Below, one piece after another: positions 35,339-43,660 of a stretch of DNA of 64,000 nucleotides. Origin of the DNA: Flavobacteriaceae bacterium (GTDB lineage: Bacteria > Bacteroidota > Bacteroidia > Flavobacteriales > Flavobacteriaceae). The DNA is taken from NCBI GenBank assembly GCA_947464335.1, contig CANHWG010000002.1, forward strand, positions 21,701 to 85,700, given 5' to 3'. A program made the translations under genes and the position numbers. Numbering within the stretch: the stretch's first letter is position 1; each line of letters opens with the position of its first letter. The notes under the pieces were generated by a model. The model ran no database searches. It was not told the origin of the DNA and saw only the letters and a program-made list of their open reading frames with translations.

Positions 35339-36478
35339 ATGGATTTTAATTTAACCGAAGAGCATTTAATGATACAACAAGCCGCTAGAGATTTTGCTCA
35401 AGCCGAATTGTTGCCTGGCGTAATTGAAAGAGACGAACATTCAAAATTCCCTACCGAGCAAGTCAAAATGATGGCCGAACTAGGTTTTATGGGAATGATG
35501 GTTGATCCTAAATATGGTGGTTCAGGTTTAGACAGTGTTTCTTATGTTTTGGCCATGACCGAAATTGCCAAAGTAGATGCTTCGGCTGCGGTTATCATGT
35601 CAGTTAACAATTCATTAGTTTGTGCTGGTATGGAAAAATATTGTTCTGAGGAACAAAAAATGAAATATTTAGTGCCATTAGCAAAAGGTGAAGTGATTGG
35701 AGCTTTTTGCTTATCAGAGCCAGAAGCCGGAAGTGATGCTACTTCGCAAAAAACAACCGCAATAGATAAAGGTGATCATTACCTTTTAAACGGAACCAAA
35801 AACTGGATTACCAATGGTGCAACGGCTTCTACTTATTTAGTAATTGCGCAAACCGATGTCGAGAAAAAGCACAAAGGAATCAATGCTTTTATTGTTGAAA
35901 AAGGTTGGGCTGGTTTTGAAATTGGACCTAAAGAAAAGAAAATGGGAATTAGAGGAAGCGACACGCATTCGCTGATGTTTACCGATGTGATAGTTCCAAA
36001 AGAAAATAGAATAGGAGAAGATGGTTTTGGGTTTTCATTTGCCATGAATGTATTAAACGGTGGAAGAATTGGAATTGCATCTCAAGCATTAGGTATTGCA
36101 ACGGGTGCCTACGAATTAGCATTGAAATATTCACACGAAAGAAAAGCTTTTGGAAAAGAAATTTTCAATCATCAAGCCATTGCTTTCAAATTGGCCGATA
36201 TGTATGTAAAAATAACAGCGGCTAAATTGTTAGTCATGAAAGCCGCTTGTGAAAAGGATGAAGGAAAAGACATTGCACATTCTGGAGCTATGGCAAAATT
36301 ATATGCTTCTGAAATTGCTTTAGAAGTAGCCAATGAGGCAGTACAAATTCACGGAGGAAACGGTTATGTTGCCGAATACCATGTAGAACGTATGATGCGT
36401 GACTCAAAAATCACACAGATTTATGAAGGAACTTCTGAAATACAAAGAATTGTAATCTCTAGAGGTTTGGTTTCTTAA
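35339..36478 (+). CDS. acyl-CoA dehydrogenase (short/branched-chain type)
   Basis: 379 residues with all three domains. FAD/substrate signatures are GAFCLSEPEAGSDATSQ (about 121-137) and NGTKNWITNGATAST (about 151-165). The catalytic base Glu is in QIYEGTSEIQRIV (about residue 363), the position used by butyryl-CoA-type enzymes. It oxidises an acyl-CoA to the 2-enoyl-CoA, passing electrons to ETF. Single gene with its own promoter and a strong terminator. The exact chain length specificity cannot be deduced. Confidence 0.93.
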   Translation: MDFNLTEEHLMIQQAARDFAQAELLPGVIERDEHSKFPTEQVKMMAELGFMGMMVDPKYGGSGLDSVSYVLAMTEIAKVDASAAVIMSVNNSLVCAGMEKYCSEEQKMKYLVPLAKGEVIGAFCLSEPEAGSDATSQKTTAIDKGDHYLLNGTKNWITNGATASTYLVIAQTDVEKKHKGINAFIVEKGWAGFEIGPKEKKMGIRGSDTHSLMFTDVIVPKENRIGEDGFGFSFAMNVLNGGRIGIASQALGIATGAYELALKYSHERKAFGKEIFNHQAIAFKLADMYVKITAAKLLVMKAACEKDEGKDIAHSGAMAKLYASEIALEVANEAVQIHGGNGYVAEYHVERMMRDSKITQIYEGTSEIQRIVISRGLVS

Positions 36479-36498
36479 AACATAAAGCAACGAAATCG

Positions 36499-36535
36499 AA
36501 AACCCTTTTCAATGAAGATTGAAAAGGGTTTTTAA
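36499..36535 (+). terminator. rho-independent terminator of the acyl-CoA dehydrogenase gene
   Basis: A perfect 15-bp stem (arms AAAACCCTTTTCAAT and ATTGAAAAGGGTTTT) with loop GAAG spans 36499-36532 and runs into T-rich sequence. It starts 21 bp after the stop codon at 36478. Confidence 0.88.
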
Positions 36536-36573
36536 TTTGTATTTTTTCTATATTTACCCAAAAGACGAAAACC

Positions 36574-37251
36574 ATGTATGAAGAACTAAAGTATTGGTAT
36601 CTTAAAGATCATAAACTCTTTAGAACTTTAAGCATGGCACAAATTAAACAGTTGTGCATTATTACTGGCTTCAAAAAAGGGAATAAGGGAGACGTGATTT
36701 ATTTTTCTTCTTCGGATGTACCTCGGATTTTTTTTCTAAAAAAAGGCAATATCAAAATTGTCTCTATTGATGAAGAGGGTAATGAATCTGTTAAAGATAT
36801 CATTCAAAAAGGTGATTTATTTGGTGAGTTGGAACTCGATAGTGACAAAAATTCTAATGAATATGCTAAAGCTTTAACGGATGAAGTTATTATATGTAGT
36901 TTTTTGCTTTCTGATTTTGAAAATTTATTACTTCAAAATCCTAGTTTAGCATTGTCTTATACAAAATTTGTTGGCATGAAGATGAAACGCATCAAAAATA
37001 ATTATGCTAATTTGATTTCTAAAGATGCAAAAACACGATTAGTTAGTTTTATAAAAGAGTGGGCTGAACGAGAAGGAAAGCAAATTGAAAACAGAATAGT
37101 TATAGAAAATTATCTCACTCAAACGGATATAGCTCAAATTATTTGCACTTCAAGACAAACAGCAACTTCTTTGCTAAACGAATTAGAAGAAAAGGGTGTG
37201 ATGTATTACGGCAGAAAAGAAATCATTATTGAGGATATTTCGAAGTTTTAG
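36574..37251 (+). CDS. Crp/Fnr family transcriptional regulator
   Basis: 225 residues. The cyclic-nucleotide-like beta-roll covers about 20-130 (DVPRIFFLKKGNIKIVSIDE, KGDLFGELELDSD) and the winged HTH about 165-215 (LTQTDIAQIICTSRQTATSL is the HTH). The N-terminal region has only one cysteine (CIITG) and no Fe-S cluster pattern, so an FNR-like oxygen sensor is unlikely. It binds DNA as a dimer, with an unknown small-molecule ligand. It is followed after ~95 bp by the YHS-DoxX run, a plausible target, but no operator could be identified. Confidence 0.88.
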   Translation: MYEELKYWYLKDHKLFRTLSMAQIKQLCIITGFKKGNKGDVIYFSSSDVPRIFFLKKGNIKIVSIDEEGNESVKDIIQKGDLFGELELDSDKNSNEYAKALTDEVIICSFLLSDFENLLLQNPSLALSYTKFVGMKMKRIKNNYANLISKDAKTRLVSFIKEWAEREGKQIENRIVIENYLTQTDIAQIICTSRQTATSLLNELEEKGVMYYGRKEIIIEDISKF

Positions 37252-37347
37252 TTTTATTTTGTTTTAAATGTAAACTATCTGACACTTTTCTTTTTTTACT
37301 TAATATACTTTTGTTTTGTTAAACTTGATAAACTAAAATTAAATATA

Positions 37348-37809
37348 ATGAAAAACCAAATTGTAATTCTATTCCTTGCAGTAATATCTGCAACATCATT
37401 TGCCCAAACTGCAGCAAAAAGAACCAAAGAGTTTAATCTAGAAAATAAAGTAGCCATTCAAGGTTATGATCCTGTGGCTTATTTTACACAAAAGAAAGCC
37501 GTAAAAGGAAAGTCAGCATTCACTTCAACCTATGAAGGAGTTATTTATAATTTTTCATCACAAGCCAACAAAGATGCTTTTCTTAAAAATCCAATTAGTT
37601 ACGAACCACAATATGGTGGATGGTGTGCTTATGCCATGGGAGCCAATGGCGAGAAAGTAGAAGTTGACCCAGAAACTTTTAAAATCGTAGATGGAAAATT
37701 GAACTTGTATTACAATGCATACTTCAATAATACCTTGAAATCATGGAATAAAGACGAAGTGAACTTAAAGAAAAAAGCAGACGCTAACTGGAAAAAATTT
37801 ATCAACTAA
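37348..37809 (+). CDS. exported YHS-domain protein
   Basis: 153 residues with signal peptide MKNQIVILFLAVISATSFAQ. The mature YHS-like domain (about 30-140) has KVAIQGYDPVAYFTQKKAVK and FLKNPISYEPQYGGWCAYAM, the conserved GYDPVAYF and GGxC-type elements. The YHS fold is associated with metal binding; the exact function in this periplasmic form is unknown. It leads a compact unit: the DoxX gene follows 17 bp later. A TACTTTTG -7-like element (37306-37313) precedes the ATG at 37348. Confidence 0.82.
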   Translation: MKNQIVILFLAVISATSFAQTAAKRTKEFNLENKVAIQGYDPVAYFTQKKAVKGKSAFTSTYEGVIYNFSSQANKDAFLKNPISYEPQYGGWCAYAMGANGEKVEVDPETFKIVDGKLNLYYNAYFNNTLKSWNKDEVNLKKKADANWKKFIN

Positions 37810-37826
37810 TCATAAATTTTAAAAAA

Positions 37827-38216
37827 ATGAAAAACCCTATTTTTATTTGGATTGTTAAACTAACTGCGGTTATAATTCTAGTACAAACCTTATTTTTTAA
37901 ATTCACTGGCGCTGAAGAAAGTGTCTATATTTTTCAAACCCTAGGCATTGAGCCATTGGGTAGAATTGGTTCTGGAATAGTAGAGCTAATTGCTTCAATA
38001 TTGATATTAATACCAAGAACTACTTTAATTGGAGCGCTTCTAGGATTAGGAACTATGGCAGGAGCTTTATTTTCTCATCTCTTTGTGTTAGGAATTGTGG
38101 TAAAAGATGATGGCGGAACATTATTTAGTTTAGCAATTATTACTTTAATTTGTTGCTTGATTTTAGTTTATAATCAAAAACATAAAATCCCCGATTTATT
38201 ACGTTTAAAATTTTAA
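37827..38216 (+). CDS. DoxX family membrane protein
   Basis: 129 residues with four hydrophobic helices. The DoxX pattern is visible in FIWIVKLTAVIILVQTLFFK, ESVYIFQTLGIEPLGRIGSG and TLIGALLGLGTMAGALFSHL. DoxX-like proteins are inner-membrane proteins linked to thiosulfate/quinone or redox functions in some organisms, but this one has no assigned role. It lies 17 bp downstream of the YHS gene and 9 bp upstream of the DinB gene. Confidence 0.8.
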   Translation: MKNPIFIWIVKLTAVIILVQTLFFKFTGAEESVYIFQTLGIEPLGRIGSGIVELIASILILIPRTTLIGALLGLGTMAGALFSHLFVLGIVVKDDGGTLFSLAIITLICCLILVYNQKHKIPDLLRLKF

Positions 38217-38225
38217 TTTAATGCT

Positions 38226-38714
38226 ATGATAATTATCTCTATCCAAAAAACATTAAATGAGTTAAGCCAACTAATAAGTCAGCTTTCTACAGAAGAATAT
38301 TGTCGCCCATGCGAAGGATTGAGTAATGCTACTATTGGTGAACATTCTCGTCATATTATAGAAATGTTTCAATGTCTGAATAATCAGTACGAATCGGGTA
38401 TTGTCAATTACGATAATCGTAAAAGAGATTTTAAGATTCAAACCGATACGGCTGCCGCAAATTCTGCCATCAATACAATACTTGATCAACTTGAAAAACC
38501 AAACAAAACTCTTCAATTACAACAAATAATTGACGGAGAAGAACTATTGATTGCTTCTAATTATCATCGTGAATTGTTATATAATCTTGAACATTGTATT
38601 CACCATCAGGCATTAATTAAAGTGGCAATCATTCAATTTAATACTATTTCAGTTGATGAAGATTTTGGAGTGGCTCGTTCTACCATCGAATACAGAAAAC
38701 AATGTGCACAGTAA
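38226..38714 (+). CDS. DinB superfamily protein
   Basis: 162 residues starting MIIISIQKTLNELSQLISQL. The DinB four-helix-bundle features are present: EHSRHIIEMFQCLNNQY (about 40-56), with the first His set, and YNLEHCIHHQALIKVAI (about 120-137), which gives the His-x-x-x-His pair. These metal-dependent proteins include thiol-S-transferases and nucleotide- or damage-related enzymes; this one's substrate is unknown. Its end overlaps the start of the NRDE gene by 13 bp, so the two are translated together. Confidence 0.78.
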   Translation: MIIISIQKTLNELSQLISQLSTEEYCRPCEGLSNATIGEHSRHIIEMFQCLNNQYESGIVNYDNRKRDFKIQTDTAAANSAINTILDQLEKPNKTLQLQQIIDGEELLIASNYHRELLYNLEHCIHHQALIKVAIIQFNTISVDEDFGVARSTIEYRKQCAQ

Positions 38715-39412
38715 GTTTTGTCAATGCCAATGGCAAAATAATTATCACTTCCAATAGAGATGAAAAAATCATTCGGCCTAATGCTATTGAACCAAAAAAT
38801 TATTTGATTAATAATAAAAAAATCCTCTTTCCAAAAGATAAAAAAGCGGGAGGAACTTGGTATGCCGCCGATGAATATTCTAATGTTATGGTATTACTCA
38901 ATGGAGCCGAAGAAAAACATATTGTAAAGGATAATTATAGAAAAAGTCGTGGACTAATTTTATTGGAATTGATAAGCAGTTTGTCGCCCATCGAATTATG
39001 GAAAGAAATAGATTTAAACGATATAGAGCCATTTACCATTGTCTTATTTGAGAATCAAAAACTTTATCAATTACGTTGGAATCAAATTGAAAAAGAAATA
39101 ACATCACTAGACGCAACAAAATCCTATATTTGGTCTTCAGCCACATTATATTCAGAAGAAATTAGAAAAAAAAGAGCCCAATGGTTTTATACTTTTCTTG
39201 ATATTAAACCTGAAGTTAATGAAGAAGAGTTGTTTAACTTTCATCGTTATACCGAAGAAGAAAATAAAGAACACGGTTTGGTCATTAATCGAAATGATGT
39301 TTTAAAAACGCTGAGCATCACACAAACCATAATAGAGCAAAACCGATTGGAAATGAAGTATTTCGATTTGCTCAACAAACAAGAATATAACAACACTTTT
39401 TTTGTGATTTAA
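38702..39412 (+). CDS. NRDE (TANGO2-like) protein
   Basis: 236 residues. The start MCTVSFVNANGKIIITSNRD carries the family's N-terminal Cys (position 2) and the NRDE motif. KAGGTWYAADEYSNVMVLLN (about 49-68) follows, then the middle motif SRGLILLELISS. TANGO2/NRDE proteins belong to the Ntn-hydrolase-like group; their bacterial role is not settled. The gene overlaps the DinB gene and is followed after 11 bp by the ATP-grasp gene, so it sits in the middle of an unbroken run. Confidence 0.82.
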   Translation: MCTVSFVNANGKIIITSNRDEKIIRPNAIEPKNYLINNKKILFPKDKKAGGTWYAADEYSNVMVLLNGAEEKHIVKDNYRKSRGLILLELISSLSPIELWKEIDLNDIEPFTIVLFENQKLYQLRWNQIEKEITSLDATKSYIWSSATLYSEEIRKKRAQWFYTFLDIKPEVNEEELFNFHRYTEEENKEHGLVINRNDVLKTLSITQTIIEQNRLEMKYFDLLNKQEYNNTFFVI

Positions 39413-39423
39413 AACACGAACTC

Positions 39424-40458
39424 TTGAAACTATTTTTTCACAAACTTTTTCATTGGGAATATTGGCCATTTCAAATTGTCTATATTCCAATTTACTTTTT
39501 ATGGGCCTATTATGCGCTGAAAGTAAGAACGATTTTCTTTTTCAATGCAGCAAACCCAACCATAAAAAACGGTGGATTTGTAATGGATAGTAAAAAAGAA
39601 ATTTATGATTTAATGCCACAACAGTTTTATCCGAAAACCAAATTCGTAACAGAAAAATTACCTTTTAAAGAAGTTGAAGTCTTACTTGAAAATTCTAAAA
39701 TCAACTTTCCTTTTATCGTAAAACCCGACATTGGTTTACGAGGTTCGGCAGTAAAAAAAGTGACCAATTTAGCCGAATTAGAATCGTATCATAACAAAGC
39801 CAATTTTGATTATTTGATTCAAGATTTGATTCCGTTTGAAAATGAAGTGGGTATTTTTTATGTCCGCTTTCCGCATGAAAAGCATGGGCAACTTACGGGA
39901 ATTGTTGCCAAAGAGTTTTTAATTGTTGAAGGTGATGGTTGCTCAACTATTGAGGAATTATTAAAAGCCAATCCACGTTACGAATTTCAACTAAAAGCAC
40001 TCGAAAAAGAATATGGCAATCAGCTTAAAACCATCTTAGATAAAGGCAAAAAAAGAAATTTAGTTCCATATGGCAATCATGCCCGAGGTGCCAAATTTCT
40101 AGATTATAGTCATTTAATTTCTCCTCAATTGACCAAGGTTATTGACGAAATATGTCTGCAAATTGACGAGTTTTATTTTGGCAGAATGGACTTAATGTAC
40201 AATACTTGGGAAGAGTTAGAGCAAGGTAAAAACTTTATGATAGTAGAATTAAACGGTGCTGCTAGTGAACCAACCCATATTTATGACCCAAAACATTCGT
40301 TGTTTTTTGCTTGGAAGGAATTGGCGCGGCATATCCGTTATATGTTCAAAATTAGTGTGGCAAATCACAAACGGGGATTTCCGTATTTGACACATAAAGA
40401 AGGTATGGAGCAGTATCGATTGCATTTGGAACAAAGTAATAAGATTGTTAATTTTTAA
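39424..40458 (+). CDS. ATP-grasp enzyme (D-ala-D-ala ligase-like), TTG start
   Basis: 344 residues; the start is TTG at 39424, because the next in-frame ATG is only at about residue 53 and would remove conserved sequence. The ATP-grasp fold shows as FPFIVKPDIGLRGSAVKKVT (about 97-116), NFDYLIQDLIPFENEVGIFY (about 128-148) and the Mg-binding tail FYFGRMDLMYNTWEELEQ...FMIVELNGAASEP (about 256-290). An N-terminal hydrophobic stretch (WPFQIVYIPIYFLWAYYALK) suggests membrane association, unusual for the fold. It is a carboxylate-amine ligase of unknown substrate. It overlaps the LysE-like gene by 1 bp (TAATG). Confidence 0.8.
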   Translation: MKLFFHKLFHWEYWPFQIVYIPIYFLWAYYALKVRTIFFFNAANPTIKNGGFVMDSKKEIYDLMPQQFYPKTKFVTEKLPFKEVEVLLENSKINFPFIVKPDIGLRGSAVKKVTNLAELESYHNKANFDYLIQDLIPFENEVGIFYVRFPHEKHGQLTGIVAKEFLIVEGDGCSTIEELLKANPRYEFQLKALEKEYGNQLKTILDKGKKRNLVPYGNHARGAKFLDYSHLISPQLTKVIDEICLQIDEFYFGRMDLMYNTWEELEQGKNFMIVELNGAASEPTHIYDPKHSLFFAWKELARHIRYMFKISVANHKRGFPYLTHKEGMEQYRLHLEQSNKIVNF

Positions 40459-41093
40459 TGCAAAACATCAAGAACATATTCGTTGGTTTTCTAGTTAGTT
40501 TTATTGGTTCTATTCCTTTGGGATATTTGAATGTGGTTGGCTTTGATATTTATGCTCAAAAAGGATTGATTTCAACCGTATTTTATTTGCTGGGTGTAGT
40601 TATTGTTGAATTTTTTGTAATTTTTTTCACCTTGATTTTTGCTAAAAAATTAGCTGAGAATAAAAGATTAACGAAATACATCGAAGGTTTTTCAGTCTTG
40701 TTTATGATTGTTTTGTCAGCGGTCTTTTATTTTAGCGCCAATTCTGTAAGTAGTAATAGAACTGTATTCTCGAATGTATCTCAAAATTATTTCTTTGTCG
40801 GATTATTTTTTAGTGGTCTTAATTTTGTTCAAATTCCGTTTTGGACGGGCTGGAATTTATATTTGTTAAATGGTAGCTATATTGAAGTTTCTAAATCTAG
40901 AAAATACTTTTATGTTTTGGGAACTATTGCTGGAACCTTTAGTGGAATGTTAATGCTAATCCTTTCCCTTAACTATTTTGCTTCTAATGTTGATTTTCTT
41001 TCGAAATACTTGATGAAGTTTATTATTCCAACAGTCTTCTTAGGATTAGGGATTTTTCAAGGATACAAATTTTATAGAAAGTACTTTCATTAA
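40458..41093 (+). CDS. LysE/RhtB-like membrane transporter
   Basis: 211 residues with about six membrane helices. The N-terminus MQNIKNIFVGFLVSFIGSIP followed by LGYLNVVGFDIYAQKG is the LysE-family pattern (helix then GPxN-like turn). The middle has VFYLLGVVIVEFFVIFFTLI and a second TM hairpin FFVGLFFSGLNFVQIPFWTG. Relatives export amino acids or other small metabolites. It is coupled to the ATP-grasp gene through a TAATG overlap, hinting that it exports or handles a product of that enzyme (inference). It ends the gene run; the SDR gene downstream has its own -7 element. Confidence 0.7.
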   Translation: MQNIKNIFVGFLVSFIGSIPLGYLNVVGFDIYAQKGLISTVFYLLGVVIVEFFVIFFTLIFAKKLAENKRLTKYIEGFSVLFMIVLSAVFYFSANSVSSNRTVFSNVSQNYFFVGLFFSGLNFVQIPFWTGWNLYLLNGSYIEVSKSRKYFYVLGTIAGTFSGMLMLILSLNYFASNVDFLSKYLMKFIIPTVFLGLGIFQGYKFYRKYFH

Positions 41094-41113
41094 TTTCATT
41101 ACGTCACTTTTAG

Positions 41114-41121
41114 TATCTTTG
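41114..41121 (+). promoter_or_regulatory. putative -7 element of the SDR gene
   Basis: TATCTTTG matches TAnnTTTG, 17 bp upstream of the ATG at 41139. A TTG at the -33 position is absent, so only the -7 half is supported. Confidence 0.45.
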
Positions 41122-41138
41122 TATCATTAAAAAAAATA

Positions 41139-41816
41139 ATGAAAAACATCATCATTACCGGAACCTCTCGTGGCATTGGCTACGAATTGGCTTTACAGTT
41201 TGCAAATGCAGGGCATCATGTTTTAGCTATTTCGCGTAAAACGGCAAAAGGGTTACAAGCAAACCAAAATATTACCTGTCTTTCTGTTGATTTATCCAAA
41301 GAAAACGAACTAGTTGCCATTGAAAATTTTATTTCACAAACATGGAAACGAGTAGATATTATCATTCATAACGCAGGAAGTTTGATCAATAAACCCTTTG
41401 CTCAAACAAGTCAAATTGACTTTGAAAATGTATACAAAGTAAACGTATTTGGAGTAGCGAATCTTACTCGAATTTGTTTGCCCTATATGCAAAAAGGAAG
41501 TCATGTAGTTTCTATAAGTTCGATGGGTGGCATTCAAGGGAGTATGAAATTCGCGGGTCTTTCGGCCTATAGTTCCAGTAAAGGTGCCGTAATCACATTG
41601 TCTGAATTGTTAGCCGAAGAATACAAAGAGCAAGAAATCGCTTTCAATGTATTGGCACTTGGAGCTGTAAATACCGAAATGTTACAAGAAGCTTTTCCAG
41701 GATATGATGCTCCAATTTCTGCGGCTGCAATGGCTGATTATATTTTCAATTTTGCCTTAACAGGAAACCAATATCACAACGGAAAAATAATTCAGGTTTC
41801 ATCATCAACGCCGTAA
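41139..41816 (+). CDS. short-chain dehydrogenase/reductase
   Basis: 225 residues, a classic SDR. The cofactor loop ITGTSRGIGYELALQFANAG (residues 5-24) is intact, as are the NAG motif (IIHNAGSL, about 75-82) and the catalytic S-Y-K: VSISSMGGIQ (about 126), then SAYSSSKGAVITLSELLAEE (about 144-163). It probably uses NAD(P)H; the substrate is unknown. A SprT-like gene follows within 5 bp, its TTG start 4 bp after the SDR stop. Confidence 0.9.
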   Translation: MKNIIITGTSRGIGYELALQFANAGHHVLAISRKTAKGLQANQNITCLSVDLSKENELVAIENFISQTWKRVDIIIHNAGSLINKPFAQTSQIDFENVYKVNVFGVANLTRICLPYMQKGSHVVSISSMGGIQGSMKFAGLSAYSSSKGAVITLSELLAEEYKEQEIAFNVLALGAVNTEMLQEAFPGYDAPISAAAMADYIFNFALTGNQYHNGKIIQVSSSTP

Positions 41817-41820
41817 TTCA

Positions 41821-42423
41821 TTGAGCGAAGTTTTATCAAAATACTTGCCTGAGCATTCTGTTCATTCTTGTTTTGAATTAATCAAGGAGAATAATGTGCA
41901 TCTTAAAATCGTCAACGAACGACAAACCCGTCATGGCGATTATCGCAGAGCAGTAGGAGGAAAGCATGAAATTACAGTGAATGCTAATCTCAATAAATAT
42001 CGTTTTTTGATTACTCTAGTTCATGAGATAGCCCATTTGGTTGCTTATGAAAAATTCGGTCGCTTCATAAAACCCCATGGTAACGAATGGAAACTTACTT
42101 TTCAACGATTGATGGTTCCTTATATACGCCCAGAGATTTTTCCGCATTCGGTATTGCCCTTAGTGGCGAATCATTTTCGAAATCCATCGGCTAGTAGTGA
42201 TACTGATGCTCGTTTGGCTTTTGCCCTAAAACAGTTTGACGAACGAAAACCCGATGTTCATTTCATTCACGAAGTACCAAGTGGAAGTTTATTCCGAATA
42301 AAAAACGGTAGAATTTTTCAAAAGAAAGGATTGCGGGTTAAGCGCTACGAATGCCTCGAAGTAAAAACGGGAAGATTGTATTTGTTTAATGCCAACGCTG
42401 AGGTGGAAATTTTACCAGGTTAA
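41821..42423 (+). CDS. SprT-like metalloprotease-domain protein
   Basis: 200 residues from a TTG start at 41821 (SEVLSKYLPEHSVHSCFELI after the first residue). The Zn-binding HEIAHLVAYEKFGRFIKPHG (about residues 69-88) gives HExxH plus a downstream His, as in SprT/Spartan. The C-terminal half (about 140-195; IHEVPSGSLFRIKNGRIFQK and RVKRYECLEVKTGRLYLFNA) is a beta-rich segment characteristic of the bacteroidal SprT-like proteins. The role is unknown; Spartan relatives act on DNA-protein crosslinks. It lies in the SDR unit and is followed by a 147-bp gap. Confidence 0.82.
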   Translation: MSEVLSKYLPEHSVHSCFELIKENNVHLKIVNERQTRHGDYRRAVGGKHEITVNANLNKYRFLITLVHEIAHLVAYEKFGRFIKPHGNEWKLTFQRLMVPYIRPEIFPHSVLPLVANHFRNPSASSDTDARLAFALKQFDERKPDVHFIHEVPSGSLFRIKNGRIFQKKGLRVKRYECLEVKTGRLYLFNANAEVEILPG

Positions 42424-42570
42424 TTATTTTGTCATTTCGTCTCGTCTTTTGGGACGGGAGAGAAATCTCATCACAATGATTATTTCCTATTTTATTATAA
42501 ATATATTTGCATCACTAATAAATATATTCTCTTATTAGTAAAAAAAGATACTGAACTAAATTCAGCAAAA
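42424..42570 (+). repeat. SprT-manC spacer with a GTCATTTCG-type repeat and -7 element
   Basis: Positions about 42431-42467 hold GTCATTTCGTCTCGTC then GGGACGGGAGAGAAATCTC, an imperfect hairpin (GAGATTTCTC against GTCATTTCG) of the same family as the element at 54881-54905. TATATTTG at 42502-42509 is an exact TAnnTTTG, 62 bp upstream of the ATG at 42571. No TTG was found at -33. Confidence 0.5.
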
Positions 42571-43632
42571 ATGAATAAAAATTATTATGCCATTTTAATG
42601 GCTGGTGGAGTTGGTTCAAGATTTTGGCCAGTGAGCACTTCAGATTTTCCGAAGCAGTTTCACGATATGTTAGGATCTGGTGATACTTTGATACAAAAAA
42701 CATTCAGTAGATTATCAAAATTAATTCCAACGGAAAACATTTTGATTTTAACCAACGAACGGTATAATGATTTGGTTTTAGAACAATTGCCAATGGTAAA
42801 ACAAGAGCAAGTCCTTTTAGAACCTGCTATGCGAAATACAGCACCTTGCATTTTATATGCATCGTTAAAGATTCAAAAGCAAAATCCAGATGCTGTTATG
42901 GTCGTGGCGCCAAGCGATCACTGGATTGAAGATGAAGCTGAGTTTTCTAGAAATTTACAACAGTGCTTTGATTTTTGTCAAAAAGAAAATGCCTTGATGA
43001 CCTTAGGTATCCAGCCCACGTTTCCAAACACTGGATTTGGTTATATCGAATTTGATAAGCTAGCTATAAATCCGATAAAAAAAGTAAATCAGTTCAGAGA
43101 AAAACCCGATTATGAAACCGCTAAAGCTTTTTTAGAAGCTGGGAATTTCCTTTGGAATGGGGGGATTTTTATTTGGAGTGTGCAATCAATAACGGAAGCA
43201 TTTGAGAAGTTTCAACCGCAAATGAATGCCTTATTTCAAAAAGGGATAGAAACTTATAATACTTCTAATGAAAAACAATTCATTGAAGATAATTATGCTA
43301 ATGCAGAAAATGTTTCGATTGATTATGCGGTGATGGAAAAAGCAACTAATGTTTATGTTTTACCAGCCACTTTTGATTGGAATGATTTAGGCACTTGGGG
43401 ACAACTGCATGAGAAATTAGAAAAAGACGAAAACAACAATGGAATTATCAATGCTAAAGTGGTCATGGAAAATGCTTCAAATAATATTGTGCGTTCCGAT
43501 GCTAATAAAATAATTGTTATTGATGGTTTACACGATTATATAATCGTTGATAAAGAAGGCGTTTTGTTAATTTATCCCAAAAGTAAAGAACAAGATATCA
43601 AACGAATTACCGCATTGGCAAATGAATTATAA
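42571..43632 (+). CDS. manC: mannose-1-phosphate guanylyltransferase
   Basis: 353 residues. The nucleotidyltransferase signature ILMAGGVGSRFWPVSTSDFP (about 8-27) is intact, followed by KQFHDMLGSGDTLIQKTFSR. Further on come VMVVAPSDHWIEDEAEFSRN (about 110-130), GFGYIEF and FREKPDYETAKAFLEAGNFL, and WNGGIFIWSV. It makes GDP-mannose from mannose-1-phosphate and GTP. It lacks the C-terminal isomerase domain of bifunctional ManC/AlgA proteins, matching the single-function type. It should feed the glycan pathways in this window. A terminator follows immediately. Confidence 0.9.
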   Translation: MNKNYYAILMAGGVGSRFWPVSTSDFPKQFHDMLGSGDTLIQKTFSRLSKLIPTENILILTNERYNDLVLEQLPMVKQEQVLLEPAMRNTAPCILYASLKIQKQNPDAVMVVAPSDHWIEDEAEFSRNLQQCFDFCQKENALMTLGIQPTFPNTGFGYIEFDKLAINPIKKVNQFREKPDYETAKAFLEAGNFLWNGGIFIWSVQSITEAFEKFQPQMNALFQKGIETYNTSNEKQFIEDNYANAENVSIDYAVMEKATNVYVLPATFDWNDLGTWGQLHEKLEKDENNNGIINAKVVMENASNNIVRSDANKIIVIDGLHDYIIVDKEGVLLIYPKSKEQDIKRITALANEL

Positions 43633-43635
43633 AAT

Positions 43636-43660
43636 AAAAAGGAGCAATTGCTCCTTTTTT
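43636..43660. terminator. bidirectional terminator between manC and the Mla ATPase gene
   Basis: The palindrome GGAGCAATTGCTCC (43641-43654), with an A-run on the left and a T-run on the right, lies between the convergent stop codons at 43632 and 43659, so it should terminate both transcripts. Confidence 0.85.
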
